From positions 1 through 64,000 of the forward strand of contig JBEVVS010000001.1 in the NCBI GenBank assembly GCA_040507005.1: a stretch of 64,000 bases of DNA. Reading direction: 5' to 3'. Every line of letters begins with the position of its first letter. Position 1 is the first letter of the stretch. Positions 52,621-61,201 of this stretch are shown piece after piece. Both the position numbers and the translations under genes were made by a program. The stretch comes from Thiodiazotropha sp040507005. GTDB lineage: Bacteria; Pseudomonadota; Gammaproteobacteria; Chromatiales; Chromatiaceae. Under the pieces are notes generated by a model. That model was not told the origin of the DNA. It made no database searches and saw nothing but the letters and a program-made list of their open reading frames with translations.

Positions 52621-54552
52621 ATGTGCGGCATAGCAGGCATCTTAAATCTTAGGGACGGTGTTGCGCCTTCCAGAAGCGAACTCGAGGGTATGATACACGC
52701 CGTTCATCACCGCGGTCCTGACGGCTATGGGTACTACTCTCATGACAAAGTGGGATTGGCCCATGCCCGGCTCAGCATCATCGACCTGGCTGGTGGCGAT
52801 CAGCCTATCCATAATGAGGATCAGTCTGTACAGGTGGTCTTCAACGGGGAGATTTTCAATTATGTGGAGCTCACCGAGCAGCTGCAGAAACGGGGGCATC
52901 GTTTCTACACCCACTCCGATACCGAAGTCATCGTCCACCTCTATGAAGAGTATGCGGAGAAATTCGTCGACCATCTGAATGGCCAGTTTGCCATCGCCTT
53001 GTGGGACAACAAGCGGGAGAAACTGATTCTCGCCAGGGACAGAACCGGGATACGCCCGCTGTTCACCATCGAAACAGGCGGCAGGCTCTACTTTGCTTCG
53101 GAAGTGAAGTCCCTGTTCGCCCACCCCGCCATACCCCGTCGAATCAACCTGACCGCCCTGCAGGAGGTCTTTACATTCTGGACCACCCTGCCACCTCACT
53201 CACTCTTTGAATCGGTGCAGGTGGTCCCGCCCGGGCATGTATTGGTTATAGAAAACGGCAACAAAAGCCTCTCCAGGTATTGGGATTGGTCATACCCCAA
53301 CGAGCAAATCGACAACCACAAATCCGTGGCGGATTGGCGTGAAGAGCTTAAGGCGTTGATGGTCGATTCGGTACGCTTGCAACTCAGATCCGATGTGCCG
53401 GTGGGCGCCTATCTCAGCGGAGGTCTGGATTCCTCGGTGCTGACCTCACTGATCAAGAACTTTACCGACACCCCGCTCAGGACTTTCTCCATCGGCTTCG
53501 AGGATGAGGAGTTCGATGAGAGCGGCTTTCAAAAGGATCTGGTCGACTATCTGGGCACCAATCATACCCATGTACTTTGTAAGCGATCTGACATAGGTGC
53601 CGCCTTTCCCCGGGTCATCTCCCATACCGAATCAGCGATTGTGAGGACTGCGCCAACACCGCTGATGCTGCTGTCCGGTGCGGTCAGGGAGGCTGGCTAT
53701 AAGGTGGTATTGACCGGCGAAGGGGCAGACGAGGTATTCGGCGGCTACGATATCTTCAAAGAAGCCAAGGTTAGGCGCTTCTGGAGCCACGCCCCGGATT
53801 CAGCCTGGCGACCGCTGATACTGCAACGCCTATACCCCTATCTGAAGCACTCCCCCACCACCAGCGGCGCCTTTTCAAAACGTTTTTTTCAACAGGGTAT
53901 GGAACATCTGGACAAGCCCTATTTTGCCCATATACCTCGCTGGGCCACGACCCAGCGTATCATGCAGTTCTTCTCCGACGAGACGCGAGGGGCGGTCAGG
54001 CAACCAATAGGCTTTGATACCATCGATCGCATTCTGCCGGCAGAAATAGACGCCTGGAAACCCCTCAACCGTGATCAATACATCGAGGCCAACACCCTCT
54101 TGTCAGGTTATCTCCTCAGCTCTCAGGGAGACCGGGTGGCAATGGCCAACTCCATCGAAGGACGCTACCCCTTCCTCGATCACCGGGTAATAGAGTTTGC
54201 GGCAACCCTGCCCAGCCGCTATAAGATCATGGGATTGAATGAGAAATATATGCTCAAGCAAACCATGCAGGGCCTGATACCGGAAAGCATCCGAAACCGC
54301 AGCAAGCAACCCTACCGGGCACCGGACAGCCAATCTTTCTTCAAGGGAGAAACCCCCCTGGAATATGTCGCCTATCTGCTCAGTGAAGAGCGGATTCGCA
54401 AAGCGGGTTACTACAATCCGAAAACCGTCAATATGCTGTTGAAAAAATGCGCCCGGGGCAAGGCCCTGGGATTCGCCGACAATATGGCCTTCGTGGGCAT
54501 CCTCTCCAGCATGCTGGTGGATGAGCTGTTCATTGAGCAAGCAGCGATTTAA
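52621..54552 (+). CDS. Asparagine synthetase-type glutamine amidotransferase (AsnB family)
   Basis: The 643-residue protein starts with MCGIAGILN; the Cys2 is the nucleophile of the N-terminal glutaminase domain (about 1-215, with HRGPDGYG and VVFNGEIFNYVEL). The C-terminal synthetase domain begins with an ATP-pyrophosphatase P-loop SGGLDSSV (Ser266-Val273) and includes TGEGADEVFGGYD and NSIEGRYPFLDH. AsnB-family enzymes in clusters with carrier proteins form amides on unusual acids rather than on aspartate. It stands 190 bp upstream of an ACP gene. True asparagine synthesis remains possible. Confidence 0.92.
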   Translation: MCGIAGILNLRDGVAPSRSELEGMIHAVHHRGPDGYGYYSHDKVGLAHARLSIIDLAGGDQPIHNEDQSVQVVFNGEIFNYVELTEQLQKRGHRFYTHSDTEVIVHLYEEYAEKFVDHLNGQFAIALWDNKREKLILARDRTGIRPLFTIETGGRLYFASEVKSLFAHPAIPRRINLTALQEVFTFWTTLPPHSLFESVQVVPPGHVLVIENGNKSLSRYWDWSYPNEQIDNHKSVADWREELKALMVDSVRLQLRSDVPVGAYLSGGLDSSVLTSLIKNFTDTPLRTFSIGFEDEEFDESGFQKDLVDYLGTNHTHVLCKRSDIGAAFPRVISHTESAIVRTAPTPLMLLSGAVREAGYKVVLTGEGADEVFGGYDIFKEAKVRRFWSHAPDSAWRPLILQRLYPYLKHSPTTSGAFSKRFFQQGMEHLDKPYFAHIPRWATTQRIMQFFSDETRGAVRQPIGFDTIDRILPAEIDAWKPLNRDQYIEANTLLSGYLLSSQGDRVAMANSIEGRYPFLDHRVIEFAATLPSRYKIMGLNEKYMLKQTMQGLIPESIRNRSKQPYRAPDSQSFFKGETPLEYVAYLLSEERIRKAGYYNPKTVNMLLKKCARGKALGFADNMAFVGILSSMLVDELFIEQAAI

Positions 54553-54741
54553 TCGCGGTAGGCCATTCGTAGTATCTTGGCCATAACTGATCAGAAATAT
54601 GAGTGAAAAATTACCTGTTTCATTTAAACTTGCCACTTTAGAATGATGTTCGATGGATTAAAAATGTCCATCGATCAGTCGACATACTGTATGGCGAGCA
54701 TTAGTCTCAGTATAAAACTGTCAGAACCTTTGGAAAATTTC

Positions 54742-54987
54742 ATGTCAACAGAAGCAGCAATCAGAAACTACATCCTAGAGAATTATCTGTTCACGGATGA
54801 TCAATCCGCACTGGATAGCGCAGACTCCTTCCTGGATAAGGGTATATTGGATTCAACCGGCATCTTGGAGGTCATCTATTTTCTCGAAGATGAATTCGGG
54901 ATAAAGGTCGAAGACACCGAAATGGTGCCGGAAAATCTCGATTCCGTTAACAATATCGTCTCTTTTATCGGAAGAAAAAGGCAGTAG
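54742..54987 (+). CDS. Acyl carrier protein
   Basis: The start at 54742 (MSTEAAIRNYILENYLFTDD) follows GGAA; an in-frame upstream extension to 54643 has no ribosome site. The 81-residue product is a small acidic helical protein with phosphopantetheine attachment motif DKGILDSTGILEVI (Ser38) and a helix III like VEDTEMVPENLDSVNNIVSF. The usual DSL is DST here. It is separated from the ligase start by one base, so the ligase is very likely to load it. It is not part of a fatty acid synthesis operon. Confidence 0.88.
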   Translation: MSTEAAIRNYILENYLFTDDQSALDSADSFLDKGILDSTGILEVIYFLEDEFGIKVEDTEMVPENLDSVNNIVSFIGRKRQ

Positions 54988-54988
54988 T

Positions 54989-56512
54989 GTGACACCCGTG
55001 CCAGCTACCCTGGTCAATCGCTTCAGAGAGAGTGTTGCCAAGCATCCTGACTCTGTCGCCATAGTGGATAACAGCCATCGGACCTCTTACCGTGAGTTGT
55101 CTGATGTTGCCGCTAAAGTCTCTCATTTCCTGTTGTCGTCTGGACTGGAAAAGGGTGACCGGGTTGCCATGGTCGTCGCAAACTCGGCGGAATACGCCGC
55201 TATCTTTTATGGTATTTGGACTGCGGGCGGGGTTACCGTTGCACTCAATACCCAGGCCAAGGCAAGGGATATCATCAACTGGATGTCCCACTCCGATGCC
55301 AAATGGCTGTTCATGGACCAGCATCATCCTGAAAGAAAAGCAGTGTCGGAGGCTGGCGGGGAATTCACCCAAGTTGATGTCAGCCGGGAGGACGCCGGCA
55401 CGACTCACGACAACATCGTGGACTGGCAGCAGATCATCGACTTGGAACCCAACGACCAGGAGATTGCAGTAAATCGCTCCGACCTGGCCTCGATCATCTA
55501 TACCTCGGGAACCACCGGCAACCCCAAGGGTGTTACCCTCAGCCATGGCAATCTCAGTGCCAACATAGCATCCATCCTGGCCTATCTTGAGCTTAAGGCC
55601 GAGGATAGCATCCTCAATGTGCTCCCCTTCTACTACTCCTACGGCAACTCCATTCTGCATACCCACCTTGCAATCGGCGCATCGATGGTATTGGAGAACA
55701 GTCTGCTCTATCCCCATCGTGTCATGGAGAAGATGGCAGAGGAGAGAGTGAGTGGTTTTTCCGGTGTACCTTCAACCTTCGCGTTACTCTTGAGCAGGGT
55801 CAACCTCGATGATTATGACCTCTCGGGTCTACGCTATATCACCCAGGCCGGGGGCGCCATGGCGCCGGCACTGGCGGATAGACTGAGCAACGCCCTGCCC
55901 CATACCGAGCTGTTCATCATGTATGGTCAGACTGAGGCCAGCGCCCGCTTGACCTATCTGCCTCCGAATATGCTGGTTGAAAAACGCGGTTCGATTGGTG
56001 TCGCCATACCGAACACCACCATCGAGGTACGTAATAGTGCAGGCGATGTCCTTGCACCAGGTGTGACGGGTGAAATCTGTGCCCATGGCGAAAATATCAT
56101 GCAAGGCTATTGGAAAGACAAGGAGAAGACCGACCAAGTCCTCAAGGATGGTTGGCTATATACCGGCGATCTGGCTCATACCGACGCGGACGGCTATCTC
56201 TATATCGATGGACGTTCATCCGATATGATCAAGAGCGGTGCCAATCGCATCAGTCCCAAGGAGATCGAGGAGGTCATCCAGGAGCTGGAAGATATACAAG
56301 AGGTCGCGGTGATCGGTTGCCCCGACGAGCTGCTGGGTGAAGTCATCAAGGCCTATGTTGTGCCGAAGCAAGACAGCGACCTGAACAAGAGAGTGATTCA
56401 GCGCCACTGCAAGGACAACCTGGCTATTTACAAGATCCCCAAAAGCATTGAATTTATCGAGGAACTACCTAAAACGGCTTCAGGCAAGATACAGAAGTTT
56501 TTACTGAAATGA
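54989..56512 (+). CDS. AMP-forming acyl-CoA/ACP ligase (ANL superfamily)
   Basis: A GTG at 54989 starts one base after the ACP stop. The 507-residue protein has the adenylation motifs IIYTSGTTGNPKGVTLSHGN (A3), MYGQTEASARLTYLP (A5), GWLYTGDLAHTDADGYLYI (A7) and GRSSDMIKSGANRISPKEIE (A8), and the catalytic Lys in PKTASGKIQKFLLK. Members adenylate a carboxylic acid and transfer it to a thiol; the adjoining ACP is the likely acceptor. Relatives occur in polysaccharide and exosortase-linked loci. Substrate acid unknown. Confidence 0.92.
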   Translation: MTPVPATLVNRFRESVAKHPDSVAIVDNSHRTSYRELSDVAAKVSHFLLSSGLEKGDRVAMVVANSAEYAAIFYGIWTAGGVTVALNTQAKARDIINWMSHSDAKWLFMDQHHPERKAVSEAGGEFTQVDVSREDAGTTHDNIVDWQQIIDLEPNDQEIAVNRSDLASIIYTSGTTGNPKGVTLSHGNLSANIASILAYLELKAEDSILNVLPFYYSYGNSILHTHLAIGASMVLENSLLYPHRVMEKMAEERVSGFSGVPSTFALLLSRVNLDDYDLSGLRYITQAGGAMAPALADRLSNALPHTELFIMYGQTEASARLTYLPPNMLVEKRGSIGVAIPNTTIEVRNSAGDVLAPGVTGEICAHGENIMQGYWKDKEKTDQVLKDGWLYTGDLAHTDADGYLYIDGRSSDMIKSGANRISPKEIEEVIQELEDIQEVAVIGCPDELLGEVIKAYVVPKQDSDLNKRVIQRHCKDNLAIYKIPKSIEFIEELPKTASGKIQKFLLK

Positions 56513-56597
56513 GAGTGTAAACAAATCAGGCGCCAGCATAGGGCGTGCCGAAGACCGAATATATAATAACCGAGTAGAATCTATCCGGAGAAGACGA

Positions 56598-57593
56598 ATG
56601 CAAGCATTAGCAGAGAGGTACGAAGCGGAAATCCTCAATTTCGACCGCGACAAAGAGGTCGAAAGAATCTGTGACTCCATGCGCGATATCATGCGTACCA
56701 AGCTGCGGCGGCGCGGTGTTGTTGTGGCGGTATCCGGTGGAATCGACAGCTCCGTCTCGGCGGCCTTGGCAGTCAAGGCATTTGGCCCGAAAAAGGCCTT
56801 TTTCATTCAACTGCCTGAAGTCGATTCGGCCCAGGACACTCAATCCCGCGGCAGCCAACTGATTGAACACCTGGGTGTCGATCATACCACCCACAATATC
56901 GCCGCTACCCTTGATGCCATCGGCTGTTACCAGGCCCGGGACGAGGCGATTGTCAAAACCTTCCCGGAATATACCGAGGGTTGGAAAAACAAGATCGTGA
57001 TCAAAGGCGGATTGGATGGTCAGGTCAATCACTTCTCCCTGGTGGTGCAGGACCCTCAGGGTCAGCAGTTTGAAAAACGCCTCGATCTCAAGGAGTACCT
57101 GCAGATTGTCGCCGCCACCAACTACAAACAGCGGATTCGAAAGACGATCGAGTATTACCATGCAGATCGGCTGAATTATGCAGTCATCGGCACACCGAAC
57201 AGACTTGAGTACGATCAGGGCTTTTTTGTAAAAAACGGTGATGGATCCGCTGACCTGAAACCGATCGCACATCTCTACAAGACCCAGGTCTATGCCCTGG
57301 CGAAGCATCTTGGTCTGCCCGATACAATCTGTAATGCGATACCTACCACCGATACTTACAGTCTGCCCCAGGGACAGGATGAGTTCTATTTCGCCCTTCC
57401 CTATCAAGAGATGGACAAAGCGTTGTGGGCACTCAACATCGGTGCAACCGCCAACCAACTGGCTGAAATGCTAGGTATCACCCAGGAACAGGCGAATTTC
57501 GTCTTTCAGGATATTCAAAACAAACGCAAAACCACCCATTATCTGCATGCAAAACCCTATTTGATCGAGGCATTGCCTGAGCTTGGTTTGTAA
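56598..57593 (+). CDS. NAD synthetase-like amidating enzyme (NadE family) with an insertion
   Basis: This 331-residue protein starts after GGAGA. It has the ATP-pyrophosphatase P-loop SGGIDSS (Ser46-Ser52), a counterpart to the NadE NEKARERMK stretch (NYKQRIRKTIEYYHADRLNY), and GFFVKNGDGSADLKPIAHLY. Compared with NH3-dependent NadE (about 275 residues) it has about 50 extra residues in the middle (about 130-175, with GGLDGQVNHFSLVVQDPQGQ), and the conserved GTDHAAE segment reads GTPNRLEYD. It has no glutaminase domain. Either a housekeeping NadE variant or, given the neighbours, an enzyme that amidates another adenylated acid. Confidence 0.82.
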   Translation: MQALAERYEAEILNFDRDKEVERICDSMRDIMRTKLRRRGVVVAVSGGIDSSVSAALAVKAFGPKKAFFIQLPEVDSAQDTQSRGSQLIEHLGVDHTTHNIAATLDAIGCYQARDEAIVKTFPEYTEGWKNKIVIKGGLDGQVNHFSLVVQDPQGQQFEKRLDLKEYLQIVAATNYKQRIRKTIEYYHADRLNYAVIGTPNRLEYDQGFFVKNGDGSADLKPIAHLYKTQVYALAKHLGLPDTICNAIPTTDTYSLPQGQDEFYFALPYQEMDKALWALNIGATANQLAEMLGITQEQANFVFQDIQNKRKTTHYLHAKPYLIEALPELGL

Positions 57594-57612
57594 TTTACCT
57601 GATTCAATCCAG

Positions 57613-57647
57613 AACCGCGTGTGATGCACGGTTAAGCTTCATTTTTT
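57613..57647 (+). terminator. Weak intrinsic terminator after the NadE-like gene
   Basis: An imperfect hairpin with AACCG/CGGTT at its base (57613-57633) is followed about eight bases later by six T residues (57642-57647). The stem is short and the T-run is displaced, so the call is tentative. It lies at the junction with the convergent GFA gene. Confidence 0.3.
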
Positions 57648-58058
57648 CACGGGCAATTCGTCATAGGAAGGCAGCTTCCCGGGATCTTGGTACCAGACCG
57701 CCCGGGAGGCGCAGTAGATATTCTGTATCGGCTTGATTTGTGGATCACCATCGAGAGTACCTGCCGGCACCACCACACTCCTTCCACTTTGAGCCAGCCA
57801 GGGTAGCGAAGACCCACACCTCTTACAAAAACATGTGGCGAAGTGTTTAGCCTCTTTCAGTTCATACCTTCCCACATGCTCTTCTCCCTGCAACCATTCA
57901 AAGTCGCCGGGTTTGATTAACAGGTTGGCGGCAAAAGCGCTGCCGGTGAACTTTCGACAGCGGGAGCAGTTGCAATATTGGAATATCCCCAGGTTACCCT
58001 TAACCACATAGGCGACCTCGCCACACAGACAGCTACCAGTGACACTGTTTTCCGGCAT
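57639..58058 (-). CDS. GFA (CENP-V/GFA) domain zinc protein
   Basis: The start at 58058 (MPENSVTGSCLCGEVAYVVK) has GAGGTG eight bases upstream. The 139-residue product carries the zinc ligand sets of the GFA family: CLCGEV, CNCSRCRKFTGSAF and CFCKRCGSSLPW. The fold was named after glutathione-dependent formaldehyde-activating enzyme, but most members have no proven activity. Convergent with the NadE-like gene. Confidence 0.92.
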   Translation of the reverse strand: MPENSVTGSCLCGEVAYVVKGNLGIFQYCNCSRCRKFTGSAFAANLLIKPGDFEWLQGEEHVGRYELKEAKHFATCFCKRCGSSLPWLAQSGRSVVVPAGTLDGDPQIKPIQNIYCASRAVWYQDPGKLPSYDELPVKK

Positions 58059-58155
58059 CTCATCACCTCGATTTTGCAAATATCCATCTAAACGGGATGG
58101 TACTTTTCCAGCACCCCCCTAGTACAGCCACTCCCATAGCAATCGCTGCATTAGA

Positions 58156-58728
58156 CTACAGGCCATAGCGCCTATTTTCCCTCTCCTCCCAACCGCGCCG
58201 GGTAATCGAATACAACGCATGCTTGGATAAAGGGTGATTGGGGACCAACGCCGGGTGGTCGAAGTCTCGATTTGTGTTGCTCATCCCGAGACGTTGCATA
58301 ACCGCTCTGGAGCGCTGGTTTTTTAATGCAGTAAAGGCCACGACTTCATCCAGCATAAGCGTTTTAAAGGCAAATTCTAAGGTCGCGTTTCCGGCTTCAG
58401 TGGCGTAGCCCCTACCCCAGTGTTTATAGGCAAACCGCCATCCTATTTCAATACAGGGCGAGCAAGGCAGCCGATCCTGAGGTGCATTCAGGCCGAGAAT
58501 ACCAATAAAATCACAACATCCCTTTAGCTCTACCGCCCAAAAACCCCAGCCTCTCTCTGCAATCAATTCACGACACCTGTTGGCCAAATCATCACTCTCA
58601 TCACGGGATAGGATTTGGGGAAAGAATTCCATTACCCGGGGATCTGCATTGATACCTGCGAATGGTGCGTAGTCTTCGTCACACCATTGGCGGAGTATCA
58701 GCCGATCCGCCTCAACTATGGACTGCAT
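58156..58728 (-). CDS. GNAT acetyltransferase (RimJ/RimL type)
   Basis: The 190-residue protein shows ADRLILRQWCDEDYAPFAGI at the start, the acetyl-CoA loop motif HWGRGYATEAGNATLEFAF and FTALKNQRSRAVMQRLGM, which together define the RimJ/RimL-like GNAT branch. It probably acetylates an amino group of a protein N-terminus or small molecule. It lies nine bases downstream of trhP on the same strand. Confidence 0.92.
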   Translation of the reverse strand: MQSIVEADRLILRQWCDEDYAPFAGINADPRVMEFFPQILSRDESDDLANRCRELIAERGWGFWAVELKGCCDFIGILGLNAPQDRLPCSPCIEIGWRFAYKHWGRGYATEAGNATLEFAFKTLMLDEVVAFTALKNQRSRAVMQRLGMSNTNRDFDHPALVPNHPLSKHALYSITRRGWEERENRRYGL

Positions 58729-58737
58729 AGCCCATCC

Positions 58738-60042
58738 CTAGGCGGGATCAAGATAGCGGCACAGCAGGGCGTTCTCCACCTCATGTGTAGGCAGTTCCAC
58801 ACGCACCCGATAGCCCCCGCCTGGCGCCTCCTGCATGGCATTGCCATTTTGGTCCTCCATCCGCAGCAGGGTAAAACTGCGGTTGCCTGTAGGTGTCATC
58901 AGTTCAACCCGGTCACCTACCCGTATCTTGTTCTTTACATCCAGATCGATCAAACCGGTATCGACATCGATGCCGGTCACTTCCCCCACGAATTGCTGAC
59001 GTTCCGTCTGGGAGCTGCCATAGCGATAGTTTTGCAGCTGCTGGGACTCATGACGCTGATAGAAACCATCGGTATAACCCCGGTTTGCCAGACTCTCCAA
59101 GTCTGCCATCAGCCCGACCTGAAACGGGCGCCCTGCAACGGCATCGTCGATCGCCTGGCGATAGACCTGGGTGGTGCGGGCGGTGTAGTAGTGGGACTTG
59201 GTACGGCCCTCGATCTTCAGGCAATCCACGCCGATGTTCACCAACCGCGCCACATGCTCGACCGCACGCAGATCCCTGGAGTTCATGATATAGGTACCAT
59301 GTTCATCTTCGAACATCGGCATCGGTTCACCTGGCCTGCCCCGCTCCTCGATATAGTAGGTCTGGTCAGCCTCTGCATGGCGGGCGACCCCCGCTGGTCC
59401 CGGCTTGACTGCGGGCGGTTCAACCCCTTGTGACAGCTTGTAATCCCAGCGACAACTGTTGGTACAGGTACCTTGATTGGCATCCCGATGGTTGAAGTAG
59501 CCAGACAGCAGACAACGGCCGGAGTAGGCGATGCAGAGCGCCCCGTGAATGAATACCTCCAGCTCCATATCCGGAGCGGCCTGCCTGATCTCAGCCACCT
59601 CCTCCAGAGAGAGTTCACGGGAAAGGATCACCCGGCTCAGTCCCTGGCGCTGCCAGAATCGTACTGCCTCTGCATTCACCGTATTGGCCTGCACCGAGAG
59701 ATGGACCGGCATCTCCGGCCAGGCCTCTCTGACCATCAGGATCAATCCCGGATCGGACATGATCAGGGCATCCGGCCCCATGGCGATTATCGGTTCGAGA
59801 TCCTTGATGAAGGTCTTCAGCTTGGCATTGTGGGGCATCACATTGCATGCAAGATAGAAATGTCGACCCAGGGTATGCGCCTCGTCAATACCGATCGCCA
59901 GATTGTCCTGCATGAAGTCATTGTTCCTGACCCGCAGGCTATAGCGGGGCAGACCGGCATACACCGCATCAGCGCCATAGGCAAAGGCGTAACGGGCATT
60001 TTTCAGGGTACCCGCGGGTGATAGAAGTTCCGGTCGTTTCAT
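58738..60042 (-). CDS. trhP: TrhP (YegQ), U32-family tRNA hydroxylation protein
   Basis: The 434-residue product closely follows E. coli YegQ: MKRPELLSPAGTLKNARYAF, LPRYSLRVRNNDF, NAKLKTFIKDLEPI, GPDALIMSDPGLI, VILSRELSLEE, the Cys-containing SGRCLLSGYFNHRDANQGTC and KIEGRTKSHYYTARTTQVYR. TrhP takes part in prephenate-dependent 5-hydroxyuridine formation at tRNA position 34, with the conserved cysteines holding an iron-sulfur cluster. It heads a small minus-strand unit with the GNAT gene and lies 17 bp downstream of the ChaN-like gene. Confidence 0.94.
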   Translation of the reverse strand: MKRPELLSPAGTLKNARYAFAYGADAVYAGLPRYSLRVRNNDFMQDNLAIGIDEAHTLGRHFYLACNVMPHNAKLKTFIKDLEPIIAMGPDALIMSDPGLILMVREAWPEMPVHLSVQANTVNAEAVRFWQRQGLSRVILSRELSLEEVAEIRQAAPDMELEVFIHGALCIAYSGRCLLSGYFNHRDANQGTCTNSCRWDYKLSQGVEPPAVKPGPAGVARHAEADQTYYIEERGRPGEPMPMFEDEHGTYIMNSRDLRAVEHVARLVNIGVDCLKIEGRTKSHYYTARTTQVYRQAIDDAVAGRPFQVGLMADLESLANRGYTDGFYQRHESQQLQNYRYGSSQTERQQFVGEVTGIDVDTGLIDLDVKNKIRVGDRVELMTPTGNRSFTLLRMEDQNGNAMQEAPGGGYRVRVELPTHEVENALLCRYLDPA

Positions 60043-60059
60043 ACTCTCAATAATCGCAA

Positions 60060-61175
60060 TCAGCGCAGGGTGACCTGCAAGGTCTCGGTAATGGTACCAA
60101 GAAGCAGACGCTCTCTCTCCACCTGTAGATCGACCTTTTCCCCGACTTCCCTATCCATCAGGGCGATGCGGATGTCGTCATAGTTTTTGATCGGCTGTCC
60201 ATCGATGGCGAGCAGACGATCCGATTCCTCAGCCCCTGCCTCCTTGGCCCCGCTGTTTTTCACAAATCCGCTGATGCTGGGTGGTGAACTGGCGGTATCG
60301 AGCAAAACCCCAAGCTTTCCTGTTGCCGGCAAGTCGTGCTTCTCAGCCAGGATCAGATAGTCGGCCATTCTCTCATCCAACTCCCCGGCCCCATCCACAT
60401 TGAGGATGATTGCCTGGCTGGCGTCGACACGACGGGCCAACCGCTGGGGAATTCCGTCGCCATACATGAGATGGCCGACTCCCGCCAGAATCACCAGCCG
60501 GGATTCGGGATTATCCTGCATCCACTCCGCTGCCCGCTGGGCCATCCCCTCGTCCCAAAGCAGTTGAGCCTCGAGAAAGTTTTCGAAACTCCTGCCATCT
60601 TTGTGGGGATGGGCTTCGAAGATCGACTGCAGGCGTTGACGGTAGCCCTGGTTATCCTTGTCTATCTCATCGGGCAGTCTCTGTTTCAACGCTGCGGAGA
60701 GGCTCTCGATGCCTTCCCTTCCCACCTGTTGTGTGATCTCACTCTCCAGATTGAGGGCGATCAAAGGTATTCCATGCTCTCTGGCATATTGGAAAATGGG
60801 CCGGTAGAGCCGATAATCGAAGCGCCAGCGACTGAAATACTCCGACTGTCGAATCAGATCGGCATCATCGATCTCCTTGGCCACATAACGGTCGAGGACA
60901 TCCTGGTAGGGCTGAAAAAAGAACTCCAGCCCGATTGCCAGGTCTGAGTGCTTTGCATGCAGTCCCTTGATGATTGCCAGTTGATTGAGATGATGTTGGT
61001 ATTGATCATGGGTCTCACCGACGAAGACCACCTTTCGGTCAGCGATCTTCTCGATAAGGCTCGATACATCCAGCATCGCGGTGAGGTCGATCACAGGGTC
61101 CGGTGCAGGTTCATGAGCCCGAGCGCCCATCGCCGCCAAGGCCAGGATGAAAAACAGCAAACGAAAATAGAGCAC
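60060..61175 (-). CDS. ChaN-like haem-binding/TraB-type protein with C-terminal PDZ domain
   Basis: A GTG start at 61175 is six bases after GGGAG. The 371-residue protein has a signal peptide (LLFFILALAAMGARAHE). A ChaN/Tiki-like domain follows (about 35-265: VVFVGETHDQYQHHL, GLEFFFQPYQDVLDRYVA, FENFLEAQLLWDEGMAQRAA and ILAGVGHLMYGDGIP). A PDZ domain closes it (about 280-365, LGVLLDTASSPPSISGFVKN, ESDRLLAIDGQPIKNYDDIR). The GET-H and GxGH pair are the hallmark residues of the fold. ChaN binds haem dimers in Campylobacter; the PDZ addition suggests a protein partner or chaperone-protease role in the periplasm. Divergent from the peptidase gene, with only 26 bp between. Confidence 0.87.
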   Translation of the reverse strand: MLYFRLLFFILALAAMGARAHEPAPDPVIDLTAMLDVSSLIEKIADRKVVFVGETHDQYQHHLNQLAIIKGLHAKHSDLAIGLEFFFQPYQDVLDRYVAKEIDDADLIRQSEYFSRWRFDYRLYRPIFQYAREHGIPLIALNLESEITQQVGREGIESLSAALKQRLPDEIDKDNQGYRQRLQSIFEAHPHKDGRSFENFLEAQLLWDEGMAQRAAEWMQDNPESRLVILAGVGHLMYGDGIPQRLARRVDASQAIILNVDGAGELDERMADYLILAEKHDLPATGKLGVLLDTASSPPSISGFVKNSGAKEAGAEESDRLLAIDGQPIKNYDDIRIALMDREVGEKVDLQVERERLLLGTITETLQVTLR

Positions 61176-61201
61176 TACATTCTCCCATTACGATTGACCC
61201 A

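Noticed and set aside
58615..59433. Plus-strand frame of 272 codons opposite trhP
   Set aside because: Antisense shadow; trhP matches E. coli YegQ along its length.
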